64,000 nucleotides of DNA from Paragonimus skrjabini miyazakii (Eukaryota > Platyhelminthes > Trematoda > Plagiorchiida > Troglotrematidae): the NCBI GenBank assembly GCA_014338405.1, contig JTDE01000917.1:66927-130926 (forward strand), in the 5' to 3' direction. Positions within the stretch are counted from its first letter, which is position 1. Each line of letters opens with the position of its first letter. Of the stretch, positions 1-9,722 are shown in pieces. The translations under genes were made by a program, and so were the position numbers. The notes beneath the pieces are model-generated. The model was not told the DNA's origin, did not search any database, and saw only the letters and a program-made list of their open reading frames with translations.

Positions 1-149
1 TCAAATACCTGAAAAGCAGTATGCTTTATACAACGTCGCTTCTCATTGTCTGACTAACTGCTGTACTTTTTGCTGTCTATACGTGTAGCTCAGATAAAAC
101 TATATCTGTATTTACGGCTCTTTGTGTCATTTCTATTGTGCACAGGCTA
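1..149. other. window edge, no recognised feature
   Basis: This short stretch shows no homology to other parts of the window. It may be the outer part of the Gypsy-1 LTR, because the shared LTR-like repeat begins near 150, but the second copy at 53.4 kb diverges from it here. Confidence 0.3.
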
Positions 150-449
150 GTGTTGTGAGCCAAGAACACGGATGGCGCAAGGGTTATTTATTCAGGAAAC
201 CAACAATTGCGTCAGGCGTTTAAACATAAAAACAAACAAAAGCACTCATCTGCGCACGGCACTTGGTTCAGAACGTCACGGTTGTCACAGACGTCAATGC
301 TCAGTTCCTTCACGTTCACTTACGTACCAAGAAATATCGCATGTGATGCTGCACTCCGATGTTTCTTCTTGTATCTTTCCTGCGGCTACTTTAATGTCAA
401 ATATATGCTCTGGCACAATTACTGAATAGCAGTTGTGTGAGAAGGATAG
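150..449 (-). repeat. LTR-like repeat at 3' end of Gypsy-1
   Basis: About 300 bp are clearly similar to 53390-53690 in the opposite orientation; even a chance reading frame across both copies is conserved for about 80 codons. At 150-449 the repeat abuts the integrase C-terminus of a minus-strand Gypsy pol, where a 3' LTR should lie. Just outside the edge on the minus strand is a purine-rich run (about 455-485, GATGAGGGAGGAG), which fits a polypurine tract. The outer boundary is not fixed and no matching 5' LTR is visible near 3.0-3.5 kb. Confidence 0.65.
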
Positions 450-904
450 TATGATCGCTCATCACTGCACTCCTCCCTCATCAAAGATTGTTCCAGTTGC
501 AGCAAAAGCCTTCCAGGTTCTCTTCGTTCTCTCGACGATCCGTGTACCGGCCTCGGGGACGTCGATGCTACTGTTGTGCATTCTCTTCTGCTCGGGCTGT
601 CATACCATTTACAAAGCTGGCTTCCGTGCACTCGATGTTGATTCTTCTCATTCTTAATCAGATACACTGGACCACGACGGTCTACTATGACATACGGTCC
701 CCTCCACTTTGCCAGGACTTTTCTAGATCCGGGTCCTGTTGTGCCCGGGCTCCGCCGGTCTCTGTATTTAACCTTCAAACCAGATTCAAATACCGCATTT
801 CGATCCGACAACCTTGCAGTTGACTGCACCTTAGAAACTTCTTGTGCGTTCGCCAAGTTTTGATTGGTCATTCTCCGAGCTTTTGCTAACTCGCGCCTGT
901 TCAT
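419..904 (-). pseudogene. Gypsy-1 integrase C-terminal region
   Basis: The minus-strand frame carries an integrase C-terminal fold signature at about residues 42-105 of 161: a basic start (GLKVKYRDR), then a conserved block (KVLAKWRGPYVIVDRRGPVYL), and a final VHGSQLCKWYDS. In Ty3/Gypsy pol this domain follows the catalytic core and helps bind the new DNA end. It lies directly downstream, in minus sense, of the core at 1106-1516, separated by a decayed segment. The frame runs into the LTR-like repeat. No chromodomain is seen. It is a relic. Confidence 0.7.
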
Positions 905-1079
905 CCGCCGGTCTCCTCATAAACCACTCTCTTGATCGACTGGCAAGTGTGGCACGTGCCCGCACAGTAGCTCGAGCGGCGATTTCTCCGTTATCCCTTG
1001 TGGCGAACAGCGGTGGGCAAACAGAATTAATGGTAGGGTTTACTTTCAGCTCCTTCTACTCGCCAAAAACACTATCTGA

Positions 1080-1516
1080 TTGTGCGATTGTTTCATTCCG
1101 TCAGTTTATTCGGTTGGGGATGGTATGGTGTCGTCCGAAATGTTTTTCATTCCCAAGCGCTCCAAACAGTTCTGAAACTCCTCATTTCCGAAGCAGGGAC
1201 CTTGAACAATCAATATACTTCGCGGTGTTCCATGATCTACAACAATGTGTTCCATCACTGCCCTGCATACAGTGCTTGCACGATGGTCGGGTATAGCGGC
1301 TGCTTCGATCCATCTTGTGAAATGTTCGGTCATGACTATGATGTACTGAGTTCCGAAAGTAGTTACTGGAGAGAGGATCATCACATCTACCGACCATAAT
1401 TCCCCAATTCCACTGACCGAAATTGGTTGTGTAGGATACTGACTGGGGTGGTGTTTGCTATTCAGCAGCTGGCATTGCTGGCATACCCGCACATGAGTGC
1501 TAAAATCGTCCTTCAT
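1080..1516 (-). pseudogene. Gypsy-1 integrase catalytic core, broken
   Basis: Minus strand. The C-x2-C half of the zinc-binding HHCC motif is at residues 12-15 (VCQQCQL). The first catalytic Asp sits in LWSVDVM. The position of the second Asp reads IVQGPCF, where a Gypsy integrase normally has an Asp before the QG, so that residue appears to be Val. After KNI, near 1118, the frame is lost by one base and the usual TPYHP-type block continues in the next frame. With a lost Asp and a frameshift it cannot make active integrase. Confidence 0.75.
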
Positions 1517-1547
1517 TCCCGGTCATTATGCCCTTTGCTTCAGCATT

Positions 1548-1781
1548 TCAACCCGTATGAGGCAGCTGATGACATTCCTTCACAATCGTCGCTCTCAACT
1601 CCGTCGGTATAACGGGCACACTTATTCCATCCCGCGGTTGGCGCATTAAAACTCCGGCACTATTCAACCGCAAGTCTGACCAGTGCATTCTGAAAGCTTT
1701 CGCCTCCGGATTCCCCTCGTCTTCTGGCGGCTGTCCTCCCGACAGAAGGTGGTCAATCACTGCCCGGATTGGCGTATTCAT
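1548..1781 (-). pseudogene. Gypsy-1 RNase H-integrase linker
   Basis: A 77-residue minus-strand frame ending in KECHQLPHTG, which resembles the start of the integrase zinc-binding domain (first His pair). The preceding residues include a short acidic stretch and FRMHWSDLRLNSAGVLMRQ, typical of the linker between RNase H and integrase in Gypsy pol, where the strand is read through to the H2C2 finger. The C-x2-C half is in the next frame at 1106-1516, so the finger is split by decay. Confidence 0.55.
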
Positions 1782-1796
1782 CCTCTGTGCTGCTTG

Positions 1797-2225
1797 TTAC
1801 TTTCCGGGATCTCTCTCCAGTTCAATACTGCTAACCCCGATCACGTCCTTGTGAACTTCAGCCACTTGTTGCGTTCGAGACAGCACATCTGGAACATAGC
1901 TTTTTGTTCCAGCTACATGGCGAATTTGAAAGTCAAACTGCTGTAATCGCAACGCCCAACGAGTGAGCTTTCCTCGAGGGTCCTTCGCCGATTCAGTCCA
2001 CTCCAACGGTTTGTGGTTGGTCTCCACATGGAAACGTCGGCCGAGCAAATAAGGCCTCCATTTTTACAATGCCCACACGATCGCCAAACACTCCTTCTCT
2101 GTCATTAAGTAGTTTCGTTTAGCAGGCATATTCCACAACACCGCCTTTCTGCTTCAGTACAGCTCCGATTCCTACATCGGTCGCATCCGTTGCGACAAGG
2201 AAGCTCTGTCTAGTCGCTGGCAATT
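1797..2225 (-). pseudogene. Gypsy-1 RNase H domain, frameshifted
   Basis: RNase H removes the RNA template during reverse transcription. The first part is read around 2170-2215 on the minus strand (ATDATDVGIGAVL, containing the first catalytic Asp). The second part is the 83-residue frame 1797-2048, with RRFHVETNHKPLEW (the usual Asp before HKPL is Asn), then a tether with RHVAGTKSYVPDVLSR. The two parts are in different frames and a stop interrupts the segment between them. It sits in the normal pol order between RT and integrase. Confidence 0.75.
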
Positions 2226-2292
2226 TCAGGGTCAGCTGTCCCTTCTTCATCAATTGTTGGATCTCGAAAAACGCTTGATTGGCAATTTCTAT

Positions 2293-2724
2293 CTAGTGAA
2301 ATCGAGAATTTCTCTTCAGAATTTCGTACAATGGGCTCGCGAGTTCATTGAAGTTTTTGCTGAGACGGCTATAGAACCCGAAGCGACCGAGAAACTGTCG
2401 CAACGTCCTCTTCGATGTTGGCACCGGAATTGCCTCGATCGCCAGCAGTTTTTCGGGCAATGGTTGAAACTCACTCTGTCCAACCTTGTGACCGAGTAGT
2501 GCTACCGTACGTTCCGCCAGTTGAGACTGGACTATTGATTCATAAGCCGGCCTGTCCAATCTTCTGTAAGACAGCTGAAACGTATCCTGTATTTTCTGTA
2601 CATGACTATACCGTCTCCATCCATCATCTCCGTCCGGCACCTCCAGCACCAGTCGTCTGAACGTGAAAGGAGCACCTGGCAATCTGAACGGCATATGCTT
2701 GAAGCGGTATTGTTTTTCTCTCAC
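2293..2724 (-). pseudogene. Gypsy-1 reverse transcriptase, palm/thumb part
   Basis: A 143-residue minus-strand frame. It starts with QYRFKHMPFRLPGAPFTF, equivalent to the conserved MPFGL-APATF block of Gypsy RT. It ends with the connection segment (PLPEKLLAIEAIP, TLRQFLGRFGFYSRL, ELASPLYEILKRN). The YVDD active-site box expected between them is not visible in any frame I checked. Upstream domains continue at 2776-3040. An inactive relic. Confidence 0.75.
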
Positions 2725-2775
2725 TATGAACGCTGTTTTGTCTCGGTCCGATTGCCTGATTGGAACCTGTCAGCA

Positions 2776-3040
2776 TCAAGATCGCAGGTCTAACACTGTA
2801 AATATCGTAACGTTCTGTAGCTTATCGAAAATCTCTGACACCTCTGGGACCTTTGATGTAATATCGTCGAGCCGTCTGAAGTCGACAGAAAATCGAACTT
2901 TACCATTGGGCTTTCTCACCAACAAGACGGGAGAATTGAGCGAGCTATCAACTGGTGTAAACGTTCCCGTGTTTCCAACTGAACTGGTAGACAACGTGAG
3001 AGGCAGAACAGTTGGACAGACTGCGTTCGCGATTGTTTAG
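2776..3040 (-). pseudogene. Gypsy-1 reverse transcriptase, N-terminal part
   Basis: The minus-strand frame has LNSPVLLVRKPNGKVRFSVD followed by RRLDDIT, the fingers/palm start of Gypsy RT, and ends TIFTVLDLRS, which corresponds to RT motif A with its Asp present. The frame then breaks before 2724. Upstream in minus sense (above 3040) I see no protease or gag, so the element is 5'-truncated or decayed beyond recognition. Confidence 0.75.
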
Positions 3041-3214
3041 AGCTCGTCCTTTGGGGTTTTGAGCCAAGCGTGACTAGGCAGCCGCATACTTACGTGAGAG
3101 GGCAGACTTAAATTTGCGCCGGATGTTTACATTGGCCGAACAGGCCGACAGCTATCTCAGCGAATGGCAGAAAATATCTCAAAGTGGTTAAAACACTTGA
3201 TGATATAACAATCG

Positions 3215-3465
3215 CAAACCGGTTAATCCGTTACTTGAAATCCCACATCATCGATTGTCAGATATTTCACGATAACAGGTCATCCAAGTTGACTCTTTGG
3301 AATCATTCAAGTTACTGTCACGTAATCAGAACCCGAAGCTACTGATCTTTGGCGAAGCTACCAGCCAGCACCTTGCGCACAAAAGTGGTTGAAATAAACT
3401 ATCGGGTAGCCATGGTGTTGATGAAACAGTACTTGCGTGTGATTGTATGCGTGCCCATATCGTGT
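3215..3465 (+). repeat. dispersed repeat, shared with 39.5 kb
   Basis: Moderate similarity to 39530-39770 in the same orientation. The best part is a shared block around TCCCACRTCATCGAT, then a CATGACAACAGG-like block, then AGAACC. The family is unknown. No coding potential is seen. The match was judged by eye and the ends are uncertain. Confidence 0.4.
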
Positions 3466-3640
3466 GTATCATAAATAGTCTGTATGCTTTAAGCTTGCGA
3501 CTGATGAGTACAAACGAAATGTTAACATATCACTGAAACAGGTATGAAACGCGTGTGTTAAGTGATTGAAGTTATGAAAACCAGTTGCTTGTCGCTTGAT
3601 TTCATACGCCATTTTTTGCAAGTAGAAGCTGCGATCGCAG

Positions 3641-3643
<3 letters not shown>

Positions 3644-3693
<50 letters not shown>
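3644..3693. repeat. (TA)n microsatellite
   Basis: A pure alternating AT run of about 50 bp flanked by unique sequence. It produces an Ile-Tyr repeat in a chance minus-strand frame, which is not a gene. Confidence 0.98.
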
Positions 3694-3695
<2 letters not shown>

Positions 3696-4799
3696 CATTG
3701 CTAACAACACGAGCTAAGTTTGCTTGTTTTAGAGCAAACAAATGACCACTGTCTTATGTTTGTCTGATGTGTGAGTTATTATCACCGCGCTAGTTACAAT
3801 CGGAATGGTTTATCTTGAGTTGCTTTGTTATACCTGTGATGGACATAAAGACATTTTAAAAACGCGAATGTGCCATGGCGACCATTCTCAAATGGGCAAG
3901 TTACGACGGCCAGCTCGTCATCTTGTGAACACCCCGGATTTAAGACAACCATGTCGAGCGGGTGAGATGCGTCCTCAGTAGAATTGTCATTTGTTTGGTC
4001 CTACCACGTGGGTACATGCAGGAAACTTGTGCGTATCTGCGCTGCGGCCCCGTCTGCATGAGTCACCAGTCTCAGCACGTCATTGTGCTTGTAATCATAC
4101 CATCGTCTATATCTGATTGAATTGGATCATGTAACCTTTCTGATTGGATAAGTGGAATTTAGCCTACTTATACTTTCATCTTGATATTACACAGCCTACT
4201 GTGTTCACCGTACAGTCGTGCCTACTTATCGTTGATTTCAATAGTTACGGCATACCTGTCCTACTGGCTGCAATACAATACAACTGCTTTGTCGTAACTG
4301 CTTTCTACACTAACAATGCAACAGTTGCATAGTCTGCTTGTTACAATACAATACACGAGCTACTTTACTAGCCGTCTTTTAGATTCACGACACAACACCA
4401 ACTGATGGATTGGTGTACATGCAGCCACCGCATCGTACTGATAATAGTAACTTGGTATCATTACTTTTATACTCCTAGTTTTCACCAAGCTTTATGTGCT
4501 TCCCCTACTATGGCGTCCGGGTGACTCCAATCTCGACCATGTTTACTCACGGTTTAAAGTAATCAAACAGAAGAAGTAGTCTGATTTAGAATCAAGCGGA
4601 GTGAATATGAAAGCACTGCATAGGAGGTATCGGTTTGAATTCCATTCAGCCTGTCCCCACCTGATGAGTACAAACATTAGCGGGGCGGATTACAATGAAG
4701 TCTTAGTTCAAGCATATGTGTATCATGAAACATTTATTTTATAGGACTGTCACTGCTCATCAGTAAGCTTCCAACTGTGTCGATACGTCATAAGAAGTT
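3694..4799. other. no gene seen
   Basis: About 1.1 kb with only short frames (the longest near 60 codons) lacking any family signature. A 15-base string CTGATGAGTACAAAC recurs here (4671) and at 3500; see findings. Confidence 0.5.
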
Positions 4800-4887
4800 A
4801 GATTTGTTGTTCTACTTTCTAATAATGATGAATAGTAGCGGATTGTGGTTTTCATACAGATTGAACATTACCCACAATTGGTCGCAG
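4800..4887 (-). repeat. SM-alpha-like hammerhead repeat, 3' remnant
   Basis: Matches the linker and antisense 3' end of the ~430-bp hammerhead repeat (compare 21630-21700): GGTTTTCATA, then TTGAACATTACCCACAATTG and GTCGCAG. It is cut off exactly where the Gypsy-2 LTR begins at 4888, so Gypsy-2 most likely inserted into or next to an older repeat unit. Confidence 0.65.
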
Positions 4888-5592
4888 TGTAGTGGAACCA
4901 AGAAATGAATCAACAGTGTTACCAAACAATCTACAGTAAATGACTACGACAAATTCCACCACATTAAGTTTGCTACATGTTGGAATAACGTGCCTCTCAA
5001 ACAACATAAATTCCAGCGAATCCAGTTCCTCCAGCATACTAAAATCCTTTGTTGCCACAGTTAACTCCAGGTAACAGCGACCACGTGCAAGCAGAAGCCA
5101 AGGAACGCGAGGACGAAGTGTGTATTGATTAAAACAATGGACAAGTAGTTTATATGTGCACTGAACGTAACAGGTATGAAGAATAGTGTGTAAAAGAGAG
5201 CAAAATAGGACTCTACATAATTGATGTAACGCGTTCAATCGCTGACCCAGAACCGAGAAAAAGAATACGTGCGGCAACAGCGTTTATTGGAAAGACGAGG
5301 CGAGTTCAGAATTGGACCACAGAGGCTCTAAATTTATAAGTCGAAATAAGTACGATACATGGCTGTCAGAGCGTTCGAACTAATCACGTTACAGAGGGGC
5401 ATCCGGAAGTGCACGCTTGGAAACAGTTCACATAACGTACAAGCGTTCGATCGCGCAACTGCAATCTGATTAACTGAGTGAGTTTGATTAACTGAGTGAG
5501 TTAGAACGTATTAACTACCTCGAAGCCGGATCGATCAATCGATATGACGTGATTTGCCCTTGCTGTTTCGTTAGGAGATGCGTCTTCTAACA
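4888..5592 (-). repeat. Gypsy-2 3' LTR
   Basis: Begins TGTAGTGG on the plus strand and ends CTTCTAACA, so in element sense it runs from TGTTAG to CCACTACA. Its first ~350 bp match 9723-10062 closely. The inner edge is set by the polypurine tract just beyond 5592. It contains an 18-bp direct duplication (5467-5503, GATTAACTGAGTGAGTTT twice). The length, about 705 bp, depends on the inner edge, which has no second copy to check it. Confidence 0.8.
5467..5503. repeat. 18-bp tandem duplication in LTR
   Basis: Two adjacent copies of GATTAACTGAGTGAGTTT (the last base partly lost in the second). It lies in the part of the 3' LTR missing from the truncated right LTR, so it cannot be dated relative to insertion. 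Confidence 0.9.
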
Positions 5593-6009
5593 GTGACTCC
5601 CCTCTAAAGCGTTAAGGAAGAGAAAACGCTCGAAAATTAATGAAACAGACAATGAGCCAGTAATGATAATCTTTACAGACGGTCGGCAATCTAACAGTTT
5701 GTCCAGAACGGGTGCGTGTGATGTGGAAAGGTTGGGTTGGGAAGCAGGAACAAGGGTATGGTCACTGGTATCAAACGTGGGTTGGGTATACTTAGAAAGA
5801 TTTTGTGAGTCGGTAGTCGGATCCAAGGTACGCTGGCTGGAATCACCTGCATGGGTAATGTCCCAATGGCAAGACGGCGACATTGAATCGCGATCGAAGT
5901 TAGCAACCTTTAACCTGTCAATGCTCCCCGAGTGACTTCTTACATTCTTGTCGGTGACAAAATATTTGTCTTTGTGGTCAAGCAATCTGAAAAGACCATC
6001 ATACGGCAA
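5587..6009 (-). pseudogene. Gypsy-2 integrase C-terminal tail
   Basis: A 140-residue minus-strand frame that starts PYDGLFRLLDHKDKYFVTDK followed by SIDRLKVANFD. This is the terminal DNA-binding region of CsRn1-type integrase, then a long polar tail. The frame ends at 5587 within the LTR, overlapping the polypurine tract. It is offset from the preceding integrase frame at 5940-6365, so a frameshift lies near 6000. Confidence 0.75.
5597..5605 (-). promoter_or_regulatory. Gypsy-2 polypurine tract
   Basis: On the minus strand the run reads AGAGGGGAG and lies four bases before the inner edge of the 3' LTR. In LTR elements this RNase H-resistant purine run primes plus-strand DNA. Position and composition support the call. 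The integrase reading frame overlaps it and stops just inside the LTR. Confidence 0.65.
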
Positions 6010-6572
6010 CTGTAGAGGTGACTTGGATGAGCCAACGCGAATGAAGACGAAAGGGGAGGTACACAGATCACGGTGGATTTGTTTTTGGCGCGACTTTTTC
6101 CGTGGGGGGCGAAGGTTGGATATACCGCATGTGATTCTTTAGACGCGTCAGGACTCATAGATACTAGGGAGTTGGAAAGAAATTCTCCAGGAATACCCAA
6201 TGTACAGCTATAAACGAGCTCGGCTGGGGTGAACCCATCGTCTTCCTTTACGATGGTTCGCAAGCCAGGAAGAAAAATAGGTAAGCGATCGGACCATTTG
6301 CCACCCGCCGATGTTACCATCAAGGATGCTTTCAGCTGGCGGTGGAACTTTTCGACCAAACCCATTCACGATGGATGGCACGCAGTGGTCGTTATGTGCT
6401 TGCATCCAAGAATGCGATTCAAGTCACGGAAAAGAGCTGAAGTAAAGTGAGGTCTACGGTCACTTGTGACTGTGACCGAAACTCCAAAATTCGAACTGCT
6501 TGCAATGGTTTCCGTTGACGTCTTGTTCAAGGGAGCGGCAATGGGCCACCTTGTAAATCGGTCCACACAGGT
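5940..6572 (-). pseudogene. Gypsy-2 integrase catalytic core
   Basis: Two overlapping minus-strand frames make up the core. Frame 6208-6566 starts DRFTRWPIAAPL and contains the second catalytic Asp region (VTSDRRPHFTSALFRDL), ending at a KHITTTACHPS block. Frame 5940-6365 continues with GLVEKFHRQLKASL, including the catalytic Glu context, then LRTIVKEDDGFTPAELVY. The switch near 6360 is a frameshift. The segment holding the first Asp lies just before 6566 but is not in a clean frame. Not functional. Confidence 0.8.
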
Positions 6573-7159
6573 TAGAAGATGTGTATAACCGTTGGAAGGA
6601 AGAAGGGGACCAGCGATATCAAGATGGAGTTGTTTGAAGCAAAATTTCCCGAGGTGGTGAATATTTGACGATCAACTTTACTACGTTGACATTGCAAGCA
6701 ATGTTTGGCCCAGTTACGTACATCATTACGAATGCCTGGCCAAATGTAACGCTCGGTGACTAGCTTCGTTGACGCACGTATGCTTGAGTGTGATAGGGAA
6801 TGGAGGCGGCTAAAAACATCAAACCGGTGTGCGGAAGGGACGAAGGGTCGAGATCTGCCGGTAGACATGTAGCACGTAATTGAGTATTCTGACAGGGTTA
6901 AGGGAATATCATATAGTTTTAGAGAGGGGTTGGCACGAAGTTGACGAAGTACTGGGTCATTAACCTGGGATTTTGCGAGGGAGAGAAGGTCAGTGCCACT
7001 TGTGGATATTTGGCTGACATCCGGGCGAGACAATGCGTCGGCGACAAAATTACTGGAGCCCTGTATAAAACGGATGTCGATGGTGAACTTGGAGGTAAAA
7101 TCCAAGTGTCTTGTTTCTCTAGAGGAGTACTGATCTGAAGGGGAACTGAAGGCAAACAC
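6572..7159 (-). pseudogene. Gypsy-2 RNase H end and integrase zinc finger
   Basis: A 195-residue minus-strand frame and the longest intact piece of Gypsy-2. Residues ~25-50 carry the RNase H tail (FTIDIRFIQGSSNFVADALSRPDV). Residues ~125-170 hold the integrase HHCC finger: HSLSHSSIRASTKLV, then RYIWPGIRNDVRNWAKHCLQCQRSK, with His, His and C-x2-C in order. The upstream RNase H start lies in another frame (7160-7366). The frame is lost shortly after the finger. Confidence 0.85.
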
Positions 7160-7366
7160 TAGTGGTTTGTGATCACTAAAAACAGTGAAGTTGCGAACCT
7201 CCAGAAGATGTCGAAAGTGTTTAATGGCAAGGTAAATGTCCAGTAACTCCCGACCAGAAGTACTGTGACGCGTTTGCGCTAGTTGGAGTTATCGGGAGAA
7301 AAAGAACAAAGGCTGGATTTTACCATTCATGTTCTGTTGTAAAACAGCGCCAACAGCCGACTGAGA
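7160..7366 (-). pseudogene. Gypsy-2 RNase H N-terminal part
   Basis: Translation across this gap on the minus strand gives an RNase H start: SQSAVGAVLQQ just after a stop that replaces the residue following the first catalytic Asp, then a block with SGRELLDIYLAIKHFRHLL and the SDHKPLVFAF motif near 7150. At least one stop and one frameshift separate it from RT upstream and from the rest of RNase H downstream. Confidence 0.65.
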
Positions 7367-8298
7367 TTAGTCAGTCTTCAAGATTACCGGCTGGCGTTCA
7401 TCTGCCCTCAAATGCGTTAATGTGGTAGCTTGGGACAAGGCTTCTTTGACTGCAACAAACGCAGTATTAGCCTCAGGTGACAAAACGAAGTGATTGGGAT
7501 TAGCTTTTAAAATGTCCGTGAGGGATTTTAACAGCTCCGAATACCGTGGAATAAAGCGACAATAATAACTGACAGTGCCTAAGAAACGTCGGAGACTTTT
7601 TAGGGACTGTGACTGTGGATAGTCTTTAACAGTACTGATTTTCTCTGGCAAAGGTCGGATACCGTTACTGTCGATTCGACGTCCAAAAAAATCTATGGAG
7701 GTAACTCCGAAGATGCACTTCATAGAGTTAAGCGTCCCACTGTTCGAACAAATTTCGAAAATGTGACTCATGCTGTTGAGTGTTTTCACTCGTGACTAAG
7801 ACGTCATCAACATAAACGTACACGAAATCGATACCACGAAGCACTTGGTCCATGAACCTTTGGAAATTCTGTGCTGTGTTCCGTAGGCCAGATGGCGTGC
7901 GGACGAATTCCCACAGTCCAAAAGGGGTGGTAACTGCGGTCTTTGGGACATCCTCCGGAGACACGGGGATTTGATGGTAAGCTCGAATTAAAGCTATCTT
8001 GGAGAAGATAATCTTCCCTTTCAACCCAATTGAGAAGTTGTTGATGTGAGGAATAGGGTATCGATCTGGAACGGTGACGTTTTTAAGGGCAAGGCAATCA
8101 CTACATGGGAGCCAGTCACCTGTCAAATTCTTGAAACCATGTGAAGGGGTGAGGCCCATGGGGAATTTGAAGACTGGATAACGCCAAATCGTAAGAGGTG
8201 TTCAAACTCTGTTTTGGCCACTGTGAGTTTGTGCGGTGGCAACCGTCTGGGGCGTGCAAAAGTAGGTGGGCCTTTTGTGACGATGTGATGGAAAACAT
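7367..8298 (-). pseudogene. Gypsy-2 reverse transcriptase
   Basis: Three overlapping minus-strand frames (8298-8116, 8159-7728, 7789-7367). Visible blocks: PPTFARPRRLPPHKL-type entry near 8250; KIALIRAYHQIPVSPED, where the usual motif-A Asp is Ala; TPFGLWEFVRTPSGLRNTAQNFQRFM; FVYVYVDDVLVTS with YVDD intact; then the tether PLPEKISTVKDYP and SLRRFLGTVSYYCRFIP. Loss of the motif-A Asp and at least two frameshifts make it inactive, although the YVDD box survives. Confidence 0.88.
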
Positions 8299-8316
8299 CG
8301 TGTTTAGGCGGTGACG

Positions 8317-8775
8317 TTAGATTAGACGGATTGATAAGTTATGGAAATTGTCGAAGGATGGCTGCAAAGCCGTTATCTGGTCAGGTCGATCGCATTCCAA
8401 TCGAATTGATCGATATATGCACGAGATGGTCATGCTGTCGATCAACTTCCTACTACCGACGCCTATTATAAGTCTGAAGGATGATAAGAAATCAACGCCG
8501 ATGGCCTGGTATTGTACATCTGCCATCGTAAATCTCCGGGGAAATTGATGCTTAAGGCCGAGATCCAGAATGAGTTGCTTCTCACCGTATGTTGGAATCG
8601 CTGAACAATTAACAGCCTGTAGTGTGTACGATACCGGTCGAAGATTGCTTCTGTCACCTTTTGGTGAGATAACGCTAACCTCTGCGCCTGTATCGATGAG
8701 AAAATTCAGCACAGTTGAATGGTCGAACACGTAGAAAAGGCGAGAGTTTGAGGAGCCCTGAACAGCCGTGGCCAT
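8317..8775 (-). pseudogene. Gypsy-2 aspartic protease region
   Basis: A 152-residue minus-strand frame with LNFLIDTGAEVSVI at residues ~24-37, the single-copy DTGA active site of retroviral-type proteases that work as dimers. A later stretch, AIGVDFLSSFRLII, matches the conserved substrate-flap/dimer end (IGADFL-type block). It lies between gag and RT as in CsRn1 elements. The frame starts with an ATG after the gag stop, but gag and protease were probably expressed as one frame or by shifting in the live element. Confidence 0.8.
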
Positions 8776-8808
8776 TACTGTCTGGTCTCGGCGTTTCCCG
8801 AATTGGAA

Positions 8809-9582
8809 TTATTCTGAGCAAAACTGCACGGTCTGGCAAAATCGACGATGATAACAACACACATTTTGATCAACTCGTTGTCTGCGTGAACGGCTTCGGG
8901 ATTGGTGGCGATAGGAAAGGCCTCTCGATTGTGTTGTCAGTTGTTTAGTGATTGCAGAGAGCTGTACAGTCATGTCGGAAATTTGCCGCTTCAGCACGTC
9001 CAGTTCCGTTTGCCAGCTATGGCTCGACGACACCTCTGGTAAGTATACATGAGATATTGTGCGGCTTTGATAATTCTCATATACCTGATCAGCCCGCTCT
9101 GCGAGTTTTTGAAGTGGTGTGTCCTTAACAAGTACAGACAATATTTTTGGGATATCATCCGGCAGAGGTTTGTGCCACAACTCACGCAGGATTGGTTCGT
9201 TCATCGTATGTTTGCTTTGAAACTGTGTCATGCGACTGAGGAGTTGGGAAAGAGTTCTGTCACCCAACTCTACTCCTGTCAGTAGCTTTTACATGTTCTG
9301 CTCATCGGTTGCTGCAGTTCGTCCAATGATCGCGGCCTTTAAAGTATCATACGGGCTAACGCTAGTTCGAGTGTAGATGAGGTTGGCGATTTCAGTAGCG
9401 ACTTGCTCTGGGAGGTGGGCAAATATGAAATTAAACATGGACTTTTGCGAGCGTATCTGTCTAGAGTCAAAGATAGCTTCGACTTGAGTAAACCAAAGCC
9501 GAGGATCACGACTACCGAACTCGGGAAGTTTAACATAAACTGCATTTTCCACGGCAGTAGGATCTGGTTCAGAATCAGCCAT
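8809..9582 (-). pseudogene. Gypsy-2 gag, nonsense-interrupted
   Basis: The minus-strand frame starts MADSEPDPTAVENAVYVKLP at 9582. It includes FGSRDPRLWFTQVEAIF and FAHLPEQVATEI, the capsid-like region of CsRn1-type gag, then an in-frame TAA at 9289-9291. The same frame resumes through GDRTLSQLL, LRELWHKPLPDDIPKIL and LQKLAERADQVYE, the C-terminal capsid half. Near 8820 come a basic run (SRSRSRRQR) and CCYHRRF. The expected RPCSF end is in the next frame, so the CHCC-like nucleocapsid motif is broken by a small indel. Confidence 0.85.
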
Positions 9583-9697
9583 GCTCAGGGAAAGCAGTCA
9601 CTCACAAAGAAAAGGAACCGATTAGATAACGACAGAAAAAAATGCCTTTTTGTGGAGTATGCAGAAAAGAAAAAACGTTAAGCGAAAAATGATAAAG

Positions 9698-9717
9698 AAA
9701 TCACGTTGGGCTCACCA
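9698..9717 (-). promoter_or_regulatory. primer-binding site, tRNA-Trp type
   Basis: The plus-strand sequence AAATCACGTTGGGCTCACCA reads like the CCA-terminated 3' end of a tRNA; on the minus strand it is therefore a primer-binding site starting TGGTGAGCCC. From recall, metazoan tRNA-Trp ends AAATCACGTCGGGGTCA plus CCA, two mismatches away. It sits 5 bp inside the 5' LTR edge (9723), and tRNA-Trp is the known primer of CsRn1. Confidence 0.8.
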
Positions 9718-9722
9718 AATTA

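Noticed and set aside
172..429. 85-codon plus frame with a homologous frame at 53413-53751
   Set aside because: The similarity is at DNA level over an LTR-like repeat. The two frames share no known domain, and the pol relic lies on the opposite strand.
3469..3741. 90-codon minus frame with an Ile-Tyr repeat
   Set aside because: The repeat is the (TA)n microsatellite translated. The flanks show no domain.
4852..5277. 141-codon minus frame matching the frame at 9720-10085
   Set aside because: Both are LTR sequence read by chance. Conservation reflects the shared LTR origin, not a protein.
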